In this document: piece after piece, positions 1-8,885 of the stretch
Layout: each line of letters opens with the position of its first letter
Position numbering within the stretch: position 1 is the first letter of the stretch
Source: Phycisphaerales bacterium UBA7800
GTDB lineage: Bacteria; Planctomycetota; Phycisphaerae; Phycisphaerales; Phycisphaeraceae
Length of the DNA: 64,000 nucleotides
Direction: 5' to 3'
Assembly (NCBI GenBank): GCA_002480565.1
Contig: DLCK01000013.1
Span: 1 to 64,000, forward strand
The notes under the pieces: model-generated
Database searches by the model: none
Told to the model about the DNA's origin: nothing
Seen by the model: the letters and a program-made list of their open reading frames with translations, nothing else
Program-made: the position numbers and the translations under genes

Positions 1-146
1 AAACCCATCGCAAGGACAATAAAGAGACATAGATCAAGACATTCCCCCCTTGTTTTCCTCTATCATTTTAACCTTTGTGACTCAACGGTAAATGTTCAGG
101 GTAAACACATGTACTGCCCATTTGCATCAAAGAACTGCTTGGATTG

Positions 147-290
147 AACACGAAGGCACAAAGGTCACGAAGGACACGAAGATAAGGCAAAATTTGTGTT
201 ATCGATTCTTTTTCAATTTGAATAATGTCCTATTTTCATGGGTTGAATGTCTTCCTTCGTGACCTTTGTGGCCTTCGCGCCTTCGTGTTA
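147..290. repeat. Inverted repeat built of CACGAAGG-like units, copy 1
   Basis: The left arm (147-181) and right arm (251-290) are imperfect reverse complements. Both consist of tandem 8-9 nt units of the form cacgaagg / acaaaggt. The loop is about 70 nt and AT-rich. The same element recurs at 56438-56557, so it is a dispersed family and not a simple terminator. It lies upstream of aroC with no gene between. The rest of 1-396 holds no convincing gene; the short reading frame at 225-464 is built from the repeat and the aroC leader. Confidence 0.8.
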
Positions 291-396
291 AAACAAATTA
301 ATAGACTTGAACAAGAACAAGACAAATACATGCGTTTGCCTTGGGTAACTGCCCCTGCGGCTTGTCACTGCAAGCTCAACACATTACATTGCTCTC

Positions 397-1503
397 ATGG
401 CAGGAAATTCATTTGGTCAAGCGTTTCGTATCACCACTGCTGGCGAAAGTCACGGGCGTGGTAACGTGGTCATTATTGATGGTGTCCCAGCAGGTTTGTC
501 ACTGGATATCGAGGACTTGCTTCCAGACCTAGATCGCAGGCGTCCGGGGCAATCAGCCATCGTGACCCAGCGTAAAGAAGCAGACACGCCGGAGATACTT
601 TCAGGCGTCTTTGAAGGCAAGACCACCGGCACGTCCATTGCAATCCTCATCCGCAATGAAGATCAGCGTTCCAAAGACTACTCCAATATCATGGACAAGT
701 ACCGCCCCGGCCATGCGGACTACACATTCGACGCCAAGTACGGAACGCGTGACTACCGTGGTGGAGGCCGTTCCAGTGCCCGTGAGACGAACGTGCGTGT
801 CGCTGCCGGCGCCGTTGCCAAGAAAATGCTCTCTGAACTGTTCGGTATTCATATCATCGGCTACGTCAAACAGGTCGGCAATATCATCGCGGACATCCCC
901 CAGCCTCAATCCGTCACCATGGAACAGGTCGAAGCCAACATCGTCCGCTGCCCTGACCCGGTCAAGGCTCAGCAGATGATCGCGCTCATCGACGAGGTTC
1001 GCAAAGATCAGGACTCCATCGGTGGCGTTGCAGAACTGGTTGCAACCAACGTCCCCGCCGGTTGGGGCGAACCAGTCTTCGACAAACTCAAAGCAGACCT
1101 GGGTAAAGCCATGTTCACATTACCCGCAGTGCTCGGTGTTGAATATGGCATCGGCTTTGGATGTGCAACAATGCGCGGTACACAAAACAACGACATCTTC
1201 CGTATCACCCCCGGAAGTTCCTCAGAAAAATCCGGACACATTACCACCGACACCAATCACCATGGCGGTATGCTCGGGGGTATCAGTTCCGGCATGCCGA
1301 TTGTGATGCGTTGTGCGATCAAACCCACCAGTTCACTGTCTCGTGAACAAGACACTGTCACCCGTGATGGCAAGACGACTACCATTGCCACCAAGGGGCG
1401 ACACGATCCCTGCCTGCTGCCACGCTTTGCACCTATGGGTGAAGCAATGATTGCTGTGGTGTTGGCGGATCACGCATTACGTCAACGTGCATCACGCCTG
1501 TGA
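397..1503 (+). CDS. aroC: Chorismate synthase
   Basis: This cytoplasmic enzyme converts 5-enolpyruvylshikimate-3-phosphate to chorismate, the last shared step of aromatic amino acid synthesis, and needs reduced FMN. The 368-residue length is normal for the family. The N-terminus carries the GNSFG and TTAGESHG signatures. RRRPGQS, the RPGHADYT region (about residue 104), GGGRSSARET and the C-terminal GRHDPC / R-APMGEAM block are all present. The ATG at 397 fits the usual family start, although no strong ribosome site precedes it. It stands alone: the next gene is convergent and ends 95 nt downstream. Confidence 0.97.
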   Translation: MAGNSFGQAFRITTAGESHGRGNVVIIDGVPAGLSLDIEDLLPDLDRRRPGQSAIVTQRKEADTPEILSGVFEGKTTGTSIAILIRNEDQRSKDYSNIMDKYRPGHADYTFDAKYGTRDYRGGGRSSARETNVRVAAGAVAKKMLSELFGIHIIGYVKQVGNIIADIPQPQSVTMEQVEANIVRCPDPVKAQQMIALIDEVRKDQDSIGGVAELVATNVPAGWGEPVFDKLKADLGKAMFTLPAVLGVEYGIGFGCATMRGTQNNDIFRITPGSSSEKSGHITTDTNHHGGMLGGISSGMPIVMRCAIKPTSSLSREQDTVTRDGKTTTIATKGRHDPCLLPRFAPMGEAMIAVVLADHALRQRASRL

Positions 1504-1525
1504 ATTCATCAAAGCTTAGTGACAT

Positions 1526-1564
1526 AAAAAAACCACAGGAACAGACACATGTCCATTCCTGCGG
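1526..1564 (-). terminator. Rho-independent terminator of the beta-helix gene
   Basis: On the minus strand a long stem (1564 to 1533; CCGCAGGAA paired with TTCCTGTGG and extended inward by GACA/TGTC) is followed by seven T residues (1532-1526). It sits about 35 nt after the stop codon of the gene ending at 1599, so it terminates that transcript. On the plus strand the hairpin is not followed by a T run, so it is unlikely to serve aroC. Confidence 0.85.
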
Positions 1565-1598
1565 TGATTTGTTATTCCTTTACGATCACAAACCAATC

Positions 1599-4500
1599 TT
1601 ACGGCTGCTGCCAGATGGGTTCACTGGTCGAAGTTGTGTTATTAATCAGAGTGCTTTGTGCTGCAGGTAGATGGTTTTCGATGTAGCGTTCGATGACATA
1701 GCCTGCGGGGTTTTCATAGTTGTTGTCGGAGATTTCGATGGTTGTGAGTTGTGAACCGCTACGGATATTGATGACATCGACATAAGAGACATTGTTTGAA
1801 TTAATGTCAGTAAGTTGATTGCCTGAAATGATCATATTGCCGGTGGTGGCGCTATCGATGTACATACTGTAACTATCTGTGCCGTTAAAGGTGTTATCGA
1901 GAATCTGTGCATCAGTTGTGCCGACGGTGTAGATGCCTGTGTTACCGACATTTTCGAAATAATTGTCTTTGAGAACGACATCAAAAGTTTGATTCCCAAT
2001 AACCACGCCACGGTGAAAGGTTTTGTATATTCGGTTATTGGTGATTAGTGCATTAACGCCGGGATAATCAGTGCGTGCATAGAACATGATCGCCGGATGC
2101 GTCGTGGAAGTATTAGGATCATCGTCACCCAATGCCCAACCTGTGTCACGCAGGACGTTATCAGCGATGATGATGTCTGACCATTGATCAGTTTTGTAAC
2201 TGCTTTCGGATGCGACATAGATACCGGCACTGATGGCTTTGATGATTTCGTTGCGAGCATAGGTGACGTTATAACCGCCGACAACGGTCATGCCACGCCC
2301 CCAGTGTTGTCGATGCAGGTCATTGCAGAAGGCTTCGACGTGGTGACAGGTGGAAGTTGTGCCATAGCTGACCACAGCGATTTGGTCATCGCCGGGATTG
2401 TAGACCTGATTGCCATTGGCTTGGATGTATCGCGATGTGCCGGTGATGTGGATGGCATCGGCAAGTGACGAGTCCACATAGTTACCGCAAATGGTACCAT
2501 CGACATTGTTGTTATGTGCAAAGATACCTGCACCACCGGTGTCGTGAACCTGGCAGGCTGAGATGATGTAGTCTGCTGCCTGATAAGCCCATATGCCGTT
2601 GGATTCGGGGTATGAGTAACGCTGATATCCGACACCTTGCATGTTGATGCCGACGATGGAGGGTGATGTACCGGTGATTTGCAACACACTTGACGTATCA
2701 TCCGTGGATGACATTACCGTGGTAGCTCCTGCACCAATCACATCAATCCCGTTAAATGTAAGCTTGTTGTCATAAGCATAGACACCCGCAGGAACGTACA
2801 ACGGCAATCCCAGTGATTCAGCTTCATCAATCGCATCATCAATCGTCGAAGCATTATCCGTCGGGGAAGTAGTGTGGCCATCTGCCACGACACCATAATC
2901 CAAGACGTTCACATGATCCGTGGGGATACGGATGACAGTGAGATTATCCATGCGGATGGTGTTGGAATATTGATTGAACATCATTAGCCGTGAAGCTTGA
3001 TTGATGTCCTCCGAGAACAAACCCGTGCCGATGGTTTGGGGGGCTTGCTTGTCGACAATGGCAGAGACATCACCGGTACTACGATCCCATGTAAAGGACA
3101 CGTGATGCATATCGGTACCGGTAACGCCATTCCAGGACTTGTATGCCAGGATGGAAAAGTTCTGCGCATTGTCATAGGTTTTGACGCATTTTAGAGTCGT
3201 GCGGTTATAGCCGTCTGCCGCAAGTTCGACAAAGAAGCCGACACCTTGACCGTTATCATCAACAAGGAAGACACCGCCACCATTGCCTGATGAGTTGGTG
3301 CGTTGGATATCAAAACCGACGACGACCTGCGAATAATCTTCGACGGACCCCTGATCGGGTAGTGGCATCCATGCACGTGACTTGTCACCTGTGAAGCGAA
3401 CGATTCGTTGGTCCCCATCGACGATCTGTTCCACACTGCCGTTGCTGACTGTCCATGGTGAAGTCAGTGGCATGGTGCCCACGGTGTAGTCATGTGACAG
3501 GCCGCCTTGATTGAACATTTCATGAACGGTGATGCAGTCTGAATCCCGACCCGTTGTAAGCGATACATCATCAAAGTAGCAGTCGCCATTACCTTTGAGA
3601 TACACTCGGGAAAAGCTGGCAAAATCAGTGTCGGTGCATGTGACTTTGACTTGACCATCAATACTTAAAGTCAGCTTGCCGGTTTTGTATTCCCAATTCA
3701 ATTGCATCAGAGCAAAGCGTGAATCGGTGACAAGATGGCCACTACCGGAATTGGATGAAATAATGCTGCTGGATTGGTTCCAGTAATCAATTTCAGATGC
3801 CAGATCGAACTTGCGGATATTGACATAACCTTGTCCGCCATAGGCAGTGGATGAACTCGAATCCCAATGCGCTGCATAACCTTGCTTGCCGGACTCGTCG
3901 AAGATACCGATCCATAAGCCGCGTTGATAGGTGGTGTGTCGCAGGCGAACGGTAAGTTGGACATTCTGCTGTAGCGGGAAATTCATGCCCGTTTCGACCA
4001 GTGTGTTATTGAGCTTCATGTATGGGACATGGGGAACTTGTGCATCGGTACTGATGAGTTGGGGGGCCGCACCATCGACTGATTCCCATTGCGATAAATC
4101 TGCCAGGTCATCTTCGATGAGTCGCGGGATAGTGCATCGCAGCGCAGGCTCATAGCCTGACTTGAAGGTGATATCATCAAAGTAACAGGGTCCATTGCCT
4201 TTGAGATAAATGCGAGAAAAGTTGTCAAAACTGGTATCTGTGCACTGGACTTTGATCTGCCCATCGACGCGCATGGTTAATTGATTGGTATCCGCATCCC
4301 ATTGCAGACTCACCAAGGCGAATTGTGTATCGGTGACAAGATGGCCACTGCCAGAATTGGATGAAATAACGCTGCTGGATTGGTTCCAAGTCGCAATCTC
4401 CGAAGCCAGATCAAACTTTCGGATATTGACATAGCCTTGCCCGCTGTAAGCAGTGGATGAACTCGAATCCCAATGGGCACCGTACCCTTGCTTGCCAGTC

Positions 4501-4832
4501 TCATCAAAGACACCAATCCAAAGCCCACGTTGATAGGTTGTGTGTCGCAGGCGAACGGTTAATTCAAAAGATCGACTGACCGTGCGGTCAAGCTCTGCCA
4601 TCACCAGGCTGTTATTGATTGACATGTATGGAACGTGTGGCACATTCGCATCAGTGGTCACCAACTGTGGCAAGCCCCCATCAACATATGTCCACTGGTC
4701 CAAGTCCGACACCGCATCAGCCATTTGTCGCGGGATAACCTCAACCGATTGAGCATTTAAAGATGACACCCCCATACACACCAGACTCAATACAGCCAGA
4801 CGACAACTACGCCCCATGAACCGATCGAACAT
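1599..4832 (-). CDS. Secreted multidomain protein: three LamG-like modules plus pectate-lyase-like beta-helix
   Basis: The 1077-residue protein begins with a signal peptide ending near residue 27 (SSLNAQS). Two near-identical modules follow (about 40-240 and 241-440), each with a WTYVDGG/WESVDGA start, HTTYQRGLWIG and a C-terminal CYFDD. A third, diverged module spans about 445-650. The rest (about 655-1077) starts with NVLDYGVVADG and has the repeated N-rich turns of a right-handed beta-helix, as in Pectate_lyase_3 families. It probably binds and cleaves, or isomerises, a polysaccharide outside the cell. A strong AGGAGG site 5 nt before the ATG fixes the start. The exact substrate and lyase/hydrolase class cannot be told. 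Confidence 0.8.
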   Translation of the reverse strand: MFDRFMGRSCRLAVLSLVCMGVSSLNAQSVEVIPRQMADAVSDLDQWTYVDGGLPQLVTTDANVPHVPYMSINNSLVMAELDRTVSRSFELTVRLRHTTYQRGLWIGVFDETGKQGYGAHWDSSSSTAYSGQGYVNIRKFDLASEIATWNQSSSVISSNSGSGHLVTDTQFALVSLQWDADTNQLTMRVDGQIKVQCTDTSFDNFSRIYLKGNGPCYFDDITFKSGYEPALRCTIPRLIEDDLADLSQWESVDGAAPQLISTDAQVPHVPYMKLNNTLVETGMNFPLQQNVQLTVRLRHTTYQRGLWIGIFDESGKQGYAAHWDSSSSTAYGGQGYVNIRKFDLASEIDYWNQSSSIISSNSGSGHLVTDSRFALMQLNWEYKTGKLTLSIDGQVKVTCTDTDFASFSRVYLKGNGDCYFDDVSLTTGRDSDCITVHEMFNQGGLSHDYTVGTMPLTSPWTVSNGSVEQIVDGDQRIVRFTGDKSRAWMPLPDQGSVEDYSQVVVGFDIQRTNSSGNGGGVFLVDDNGQGVGFFVELAADGYNRTTLKCVKTYDNAQNFSILAYKSWNGVTGTDMHHVSFTWDRSTGDVSAIVDKQAPQTIGTGLFSEDINQASRLMMFNQYSNTIRMDNLTVIRIPTDHVNVLDYGVVADGHTTSPTDNASTIDDAIDEAESLGLPLYVPAGVYAYDNKLTFNGIDVIGAGATTVMSSTDDTSSVLQITGTSPSIVGINMQGVGYQRYSYPESNGIWAYQAADYIISACQVHDTGGAGIFAHNNNVDGTICGNYVDSSLADAIHITGTSRYIQANGNQVYNPGDDQIAVVSYGTTSTCHHVEAFCNDLHRQHWGRGMTVVGGYNVTYARNEIIKAISAGIYVASESSYKTDQWSDIIIADNVLRDTGWALGDDDPNTSTTHPAIMFYARTDYPGVNALITNNRIYKTFHRGVVIGNQTFDVVLKDNYFENVGNTGIYTVGTTDAQILDNTFNGTDSYSMYIDSATTGNMIISGNQLTDINSNNVSYVDVINIRSGSQLTTIEISDNNYENPAGYVIERYIENHLPAAQSTLINNTTSTSEPIWQQP
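3120..4755 (-). repeat. 606-bp in-frame tandem duplication inside the beta-helix gene
   Basis: Equivalent DNA positions in the first two LamG-like modules are 606 bp (202 codons) apart; for example, a tract starting at 3725 recurs at 4331 with only scattered changes over more than 60 nt. The two copies cover roughly 3540-4145 and 4146-4750. The third module, lower in coordinates, is recognisable only at protein level. This points to a recent duplication, or gene conversion, of a binding module. Confidence 0.75.
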
Positions 4833-5468
4833 GACAACCTCCTGTGGACATCAAAGAGAAAATGAGAACCGTGCAACGTAAAAAATTGACAATGAATAAC
4901 CATCACCACAATGCATGTTTCGCATCGTGGATATGTACTCAAATCATTACATTGCGTAGGGTGTGGCAACCCAGAATCGGCATGTTGATATGCTTATCAA
5001 CCAGCTCACTTGTCGAAGCAATAATCAAATCTCAAGTGCTCTGACCTTGTCGAAAGTCACCACCTTCGACACCTAACCACATTGTCATCCGTGGCAATGC
5101 TGCTATCTCTAATCATTCTCAGCCAAGGGTCACAAAGAAATCAGGCTGACTTTACTATCCATTTTGAAGACTTGAATGCTATTTTTGTATCGATACATAA
5201 AAATGAAATTAAAAATGAAAAAAGCTATTTAAATTAACTTTTAAGCATTTTAACCATCAGTTAATTGAAACTTTTAAAACTAATCATTTTTAAATCGATA
5301 CATTTTACACCCGTATAAGTTATAGCCTTGACATTCGGATAAATCAAGACGTCAAGTAAACTTTTTTCATATATCAATTTAAATTTCAAAAACAAGATAT
5401 GACAAAGCAGTTCACATCAAATGACACGAATAGACAACACCTGACAATCAAATTGGATTTGTAGATCG
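4833..5468. other. AT-rich intergenic region with TATCGATA palindromes, no gene seen
   Basis: About 636 nt separate the start of the beta-helix gene from the end of ddl. The stretch 5150-5460 is strongly AT-rich. It holds a perfect 12-nt palindrome TGTATCGATACA (5186-5197) and a related half-conserved ATCGATACAT at about 5294-5303. Such sites resemble operators of helix-turn-helix sugar regulators and could control the beta-helix gene, which reads away from this region. No open frame here has a ribosome site or recognisable protein. Confidence 0.5.
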
Positions 5469-6434
5469 TTAAGCACCGATGGCCATGCGTACCAGGCGGT
5501 CGCAAAGTTCGGGCATCGTCAGACCGTTTTGATGGGCAGCCATTGGCAACAGTGAATGGCTGGTAAAGCCCGGCAATGTGTTGACTTCAAGGATCCAAGG
5601 ATTCATCTGCTCATCAAGCATCACATCAACACGTGCCATGTGTCGGCAACCCAACTCGTGAAATGCCTGCAACGCAATCCATTGAACCTTCTCCAACACC
5701 TCGGCTGCGACATTGATCTGCTCAGGGCCGATGCGATACTCCGTGTCATCGCGATCGTACTTGGCATCAAAATCATAGAACTCGGTAGCTGGAACAATTT
5801 GAATCACAGGCAAGGCATGATACCCATCGCGACCATAACCGGGCGTCCCCAGAATCCCCACAGTCAGTTCCGGGCCCTTGATGTATTGTTCGACCAGAAC
5901 CTTGCCCTGACGCTGATGGATTTTGCTCAGTGCGCGTCGGACTTCTTCGGGTGTCTGACAGATGTACAGATCAAAACTGCTGCCATCGGAAATGGGTTTG
6001 ATCACGACAGGCAAATCCAATGACACGTTTTGCCCGACACATAAAATTTCACTAGCAGGTGTCGGCAGGTTACAACGCTCAAAAACCATCTTCGTACGAT
6101 GCTTATCCATGCACAAACCCGCAGCAGGCGAAGCGCACCCCACATAGATATCGCCCCGCTCGTCGAGTATATGCTGCAGATGGCCACCTTCTCCCCAGGG
6201 ACCGTGCAGAATCGGGAAGATCACATGACCACCCCACTGATCGAACTCCGACAAAGCAGATAGATCGTCAGGCAAGACATCACGCAAAAGCACATCGTAG
6301 CCAGCGGACTTTAATGCACCAGCTACGTTGTTACCGCTATTAAGACTGACTTGCCGTTCACGGTCAGGCCCACCAGCAAGCACCATGACTTTCTTACCCG
6401 TATCAATGTTACTCAACGACCGCCTCGATTTCAT
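5469..6434 (-). CDS. ddl: D-alanine--D-alanine ligase
   Basis: This ATP-grasp enzyme joins two D-alanines for peptidoglycan precursors. With the start at 6434 it is 321 residues, usual for Ddl. Seen are VMVLAGGPDRERQVSL near the N-terminus, HGPWGEGG (usually HGxxGEDG), the MDKHRTK lysine region, VIKPISDGSSFD and the C-terminal EVNTLPGFTSHSLLP metal/substrate block. An upstream in-frame ATG-type start at 6470 would add 12 residues but overlap the preceding gene; 6434 lies 11 nt after that gene's stop and is preferred. It is a chromosomal housekeeping gene, in line with planctomycetes having peptidoglycan. Confidence 0.95.
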   Translation of the reverse strand: MKSRRSLSNIDTGKKVMVLAGGPDRERQVSLNSGNNVAGALKSAGYDVLLRDVLPDDLSALSEFDQWGGHVIFPILHGPWGEGGHLQHILDERGDIYVGCASPAAGLCMDKHRTKMVFERCNLPTPASEILCVGQNVSLDLPVVIKPISDGSSFDLYICQTPEEVRRALSKIHQRQGKVLVEQYIKGPELTVGILGTPGYGRDGYHALPVIQIVPATEFYDFDAKYDRDDTEYRIGPEQINVAAEVLEKVQWIALQAFHELGCRHMARVDVMLDEQMNPWILEVNTLPGFTSHSLLPMAAHQNGLTMPELCDRLVRMAIGA

Positions 6435-6444
6435 GATTTCAATT

Positions 6445-6765
6445 TCAATGGGACAACCACGGATACACAATCAACCAGAGGATCAGGCTCAAGGCAATCC
6501 CCAGCGCCCCCATGATCATGCCAGCGATGCACAGACGTTTACCCAGCAATTGCGGCTCATGTTTAATGCGTTCCAATCCCAGATAACCGACGATGAGGGC
6601 TCCGATTCCAGCACCAATACCAATGACAACCGTGAACGCATCGAGCATCGCCATACCGCCCAACCCCAGAGCGACAATCGCATGACCGGGTCTGGCAGTG
6701 ATCCATACTTTAAAAGCATCGGCACGCGCCACATCACGACTGGATTCTTTACCGAAAAGTCCCAT
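6445..6765 (-). CDS. Small membrane protein, DUF4190-like
   Basis: The protein is 106 residues. After a short polar N-terminus (residues 1-25) it has a Gly/Ala-rich hydrophobic segment at about 27-63, a charged connector (ERIKHEPQLLGKR) and a second hydrophobic segment at about 78-101. This two-helix layout with a GLxxI/GYLGL turn resembles DUF4190-type proteins, but the match is by style only. It lies directly upstream of ddl on the same strand, 10 nt before it, so the two are likely co-transcribed. Function unknown. Confidence 0.65.
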   Translation of the reverse strand: MGLFGKESSRDVARADAFKVWITARPGHAIVALGLGGMAMLDAFTVVIGIGAGIGALIVGYLGLERIKHEPQLLGKRLCIAGMIMGALGIALSLILWLIVYPWLSH

Positions 6766-6825
6766 AGACAGGTATTGTAACCGGGAATGAACGTGCAGGT
6801 TTGGTTGTCGTACTAGACATCTTGA

Positions 6826-7323
6826 TCATCCCCATTTCGTCCATGGGAAAAAGTATTCCCACCACCATGAAACAAAACCGGCAATTGGCCTGCGCCACGT
6901 AATCATGACAAAACAGAGCATCCATGTCAGCAAGCTGATCTTCACTAACATTCTCGCCAAACTTCGTTGCGCCCTTGTTCCGTGAAATATCAAATAACTC
7001 CCAGCGATGGGAACCAACAACCAATGAGCAAGCAATAAAAAATAGTCCCACAATGAATTCAATCCGCGAAAGTAAACGCTATGCATACGCCCCACCCCAA
7101 CAACGGCACACCAATGTGCATCGTACATGTTCATAAAAACCTGCACTAAGGTTGCGATCAATAGACAGGCAACCCCAAACAATCCCCATCCTGATCGCGC
7201 GGGGAGTTGTTTCTTCAAATAGGTCTTGGGTTTATTCACATCAAATTCGCGACCGCATTCGGGACAAGTGTCCAAACTGCAACGCAAGTCGTAGTTGCAA
7301 TTGCTGCAATAGCGATCGGCCAT
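6826..7323 (-). CDS. Zinc-ribbon membrane protein
   Basis: The 165-residue protein starts with a CxxC...CxxC zinc ribbon (CSNCNYDLR ... CPECGREFD, residues 6-27). About four hydrophobic segments follow from residue 45 onward, with charged links. This architecture, a short N-terminal ribbon plus multipass membrane part, is common among uncharacterised planctomycete proteins. It precedes the DUF4190-like gene by 60 nt on the same strand. No catalytic motif is visible and no function can be assigned. Confidence 0.65.
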   Translation of the reverse strand: MADRYCSNCNYDLRCSLDTCPECGREFDVNKPKTYLKKQLPARSGWGLFGVACLLIATLVQVFMNMYDAHWCAVVGVGRMHSVYFRGLNSLWDYFLLLAHWLLVPIAGSYLIFHGTRAQRSLARMLVKISLLTWMLCFVMITWRRPIAGFVSWWWEYFFPWTKWG

Positions 7324-7407
7324 TCATGTCCCCCAATCCATGTAACATGTTCACACAAAACGAACGTGGTATAGCATAGTCACACGGGCATTTCCCAGCA
7401 GGATATT

Positions 7408-8160
7408 TTACTTACTTGTACCAGCGATCAAGCGCGCAATTGGCGTGAGCAGATGTGGCACGACCTTATCCGTTGCCAGATTCTCAGCATGATGGGAAAG
7501 CATCTGCAAAATCTCTGGCAAGTCTTCGACTTCATTGATCGGGCCATACTGTCGGATGGTCATGTAGATGCTGATCGGCTCGCTGCGGGAGCGCTTGGTT
7601 GAACCCCGCTTGCCACGACGTCGGGTTTTGACATCGAAGTAAGCCTGCAGATCACCCTGCTTACTCAAAGCCACCCCAACCATTGGCTGAGCATTGAGTA
7701 ATTTGGCACCATCAATCTGCGCAAACTGTGCCAATGGCGAGTCACCGAATAAGGCTTCTGCGACGACGCGGTCCTGATCGCCATTACATTCAAGGTCAAA
7801 GCCAAAGGTCAACTCCAAGTGATCCACATCCAACGGGCTGATGGACAGGTGATAAGGCGCCATCTCCAGCAAAAGCTTATGCAGCACATAACCGTCTGAC
7901 ATGCCGTTGGGGTTAACGTGTCCACTGCGGATGGATGTCTCGCGCATGGCAACCCACTTGTATTGCATCTCCTTGGTGCGTGCACTTTCCAGAGACACTT
8001 CACCTTCAAACCTGCGGAACTGATCCATGGACGGATCGCTCTTACGGACACGGTCAAAAAAGTGCAGCAGGGATTCACGATCACTGGGCAAAGGCATCTT
8101 CAGGGCGAGTTTCTGATTGACGTAAAAATCATTGCAGAGCGCCCCGTAACTGGTTGTCAT
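7408..8160 (-). CDS. Conserved hypothetical protein
   Basis: The 250-residue soluble protein has no signal peptide or membrane segment. The start at 8160 is chosen because GGAAGGA lies about 10 nt upstream; the longer in-frame extension to 8304 is Cys-rich, low-complexity and unlikely. Features are an N-terminal MTTSYGALCNDFYVNQ, a mixed alpha/beta core with a GFDLECNGDQD acidic stretch, a basic loop (TRRRGKRGSTKRSRS, about residue 178) and a helical C-terminus. I do not recognise the family. It stands alone between the zinc-ribbon gene and arsR. Confidence 0.55.
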   Translation of the reverse strand: MTTSYGALCNDFYVNQKLALKMPLPSDRESLLHFFDRVRKSDPSMDQFRRFEGEVSLESARTKEMQYKWVAMRETSIRSGHVNPNGMSDGYVLHKLLLEMAPYHLSISPLDVDHLELTFGFDLECNGDQDRVVAEALFGDSPLAQFAQIDGAKLLNAQPMVGVALSKQGDLQAYFDVKTRRRGKRGSTKRSRSEPISIYMTIRQYGPINEVEDLPEILQMLSHHAENLATDKVVPHLLTPIARLIAGTSK

Positions 8161-8397
8161 ATCAATACATCCTTCCACTGGGCATAGGCGGCCAAACACG
8201 TCCTGACCGTCAGGTTTCTCACGCCTCGACTTGATTATAGCGACTTGCCCGATAAACGAACAGAGATCAAATCCAAGACAAGTGCAAACGCATAAACTGC
8301 CCAATTGGATTTAAGAACAATTGAATTAACACAAGCCTCAAACGTCAAAAAGGACATGAAGCGAATGCAAGACTGAGCATTGAATCAAACCTTCCTC

Positions 8398-8440
8398 TTG
8401 ACAAACAAGGATCAACTTATACAATTCGTTAATTAACGAA
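8398..8440 (+). promoter_or_regulatory. arsR promoter and operator
   Basis: A consensus-like promoter TTGACA (8398-8403), 16 nt, TACAAT (8420-8425) lies ahead of arsR. A perfect 16-nt palindrome TTCGTTAATTAACGAA (8425-8440) overlaps the end of the -10 box and the predicted start of transcription, ideal for an ArsR dimer to block RNA polymerase. Confidence 0.8.
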
Positions 8441-8487
8441 GTATCGAATTAAATGACCTCACGACAACTCAACACAGGCAGACGCTC

Positions 8488-8856
8488 ATGGAATCATTTT
8501 TAGCCATCACCAAGGCCTTGTCAGATGAAAGTCGTGTCCGGGCCTTAATGGCCTTGACTGAAGGCGAATTGTGTGTCTGTCAGATCATTGAAGTTCTCGG
8601 ACTCTCGCCAGCAACGGTCTCCAAGCATATGTCCATCCTCCAACAAGCAGGGTTTGTCACTCGCCGCAAAGATGGCCGTTGGCATTACTACCGTCTAGCT
8701 GGACGTGATGCCAACCCCGTCATCAAACAAGCGATCAAATGGGTCTTCAAATCATTGGAAGATGAAAAAGTCATTCAAGGTGACGCCAAATCACTTTGCT
8801 GCATTCGTGATAAAGACCGCCAGGCATCCTCTGCATGCTGTTACAACAAGAACTGA
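8488..8856 (+). CDS. arsR: ArsR-family arsenic repressor
   Basis: This 122-residue winged-helix repressor is predicted to release its operator on binding arsenite. Residues 26-60 hold ELCVCQIIEVLGLSPATVSKHMSIL: the Cys pair in ELCVC is the classic ArsR metalloid ligand, followed by the recognition helix. The wing is FVTRRKDGRWHYYRL. The C-terminal tail adds CC (SLCCIRDK) and SACCYNKN, extra thiols that could form or tune the As(III) site. It is followed 29 nt downstream by the acr3 gene, and a palindromic operator lies upstream, so self-regulation is likely. Confidence 0.93.
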   Translation: MESFLAITKALSDESRVRALMALTEGELCVCQIIEVLGLSPATVSKHMSILQQAGFVTRRKDGRWHYYRLAGRDANPVIKQAIKWVFKSLEDEKVIQGDAKSLCCIRDKDRQASSACCYNKN

Positions 8857-8885
8857 TTTAACTCAATCAATATAGGCAACCCCTC

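Noticed and set aside
225..464. Short plus-strand frames ahead of and overlapping aroC
   Set aside because: They are built from the inverted repeat and the aroC leader, lack a ribosome site and do not resemble a protein.
5469..6470. ddl as a vancomycin-type ligase
   Set aside because: No vanH/vanX neighbours and ordinary Ddl motifs; treated as the housekeeping enzyme.
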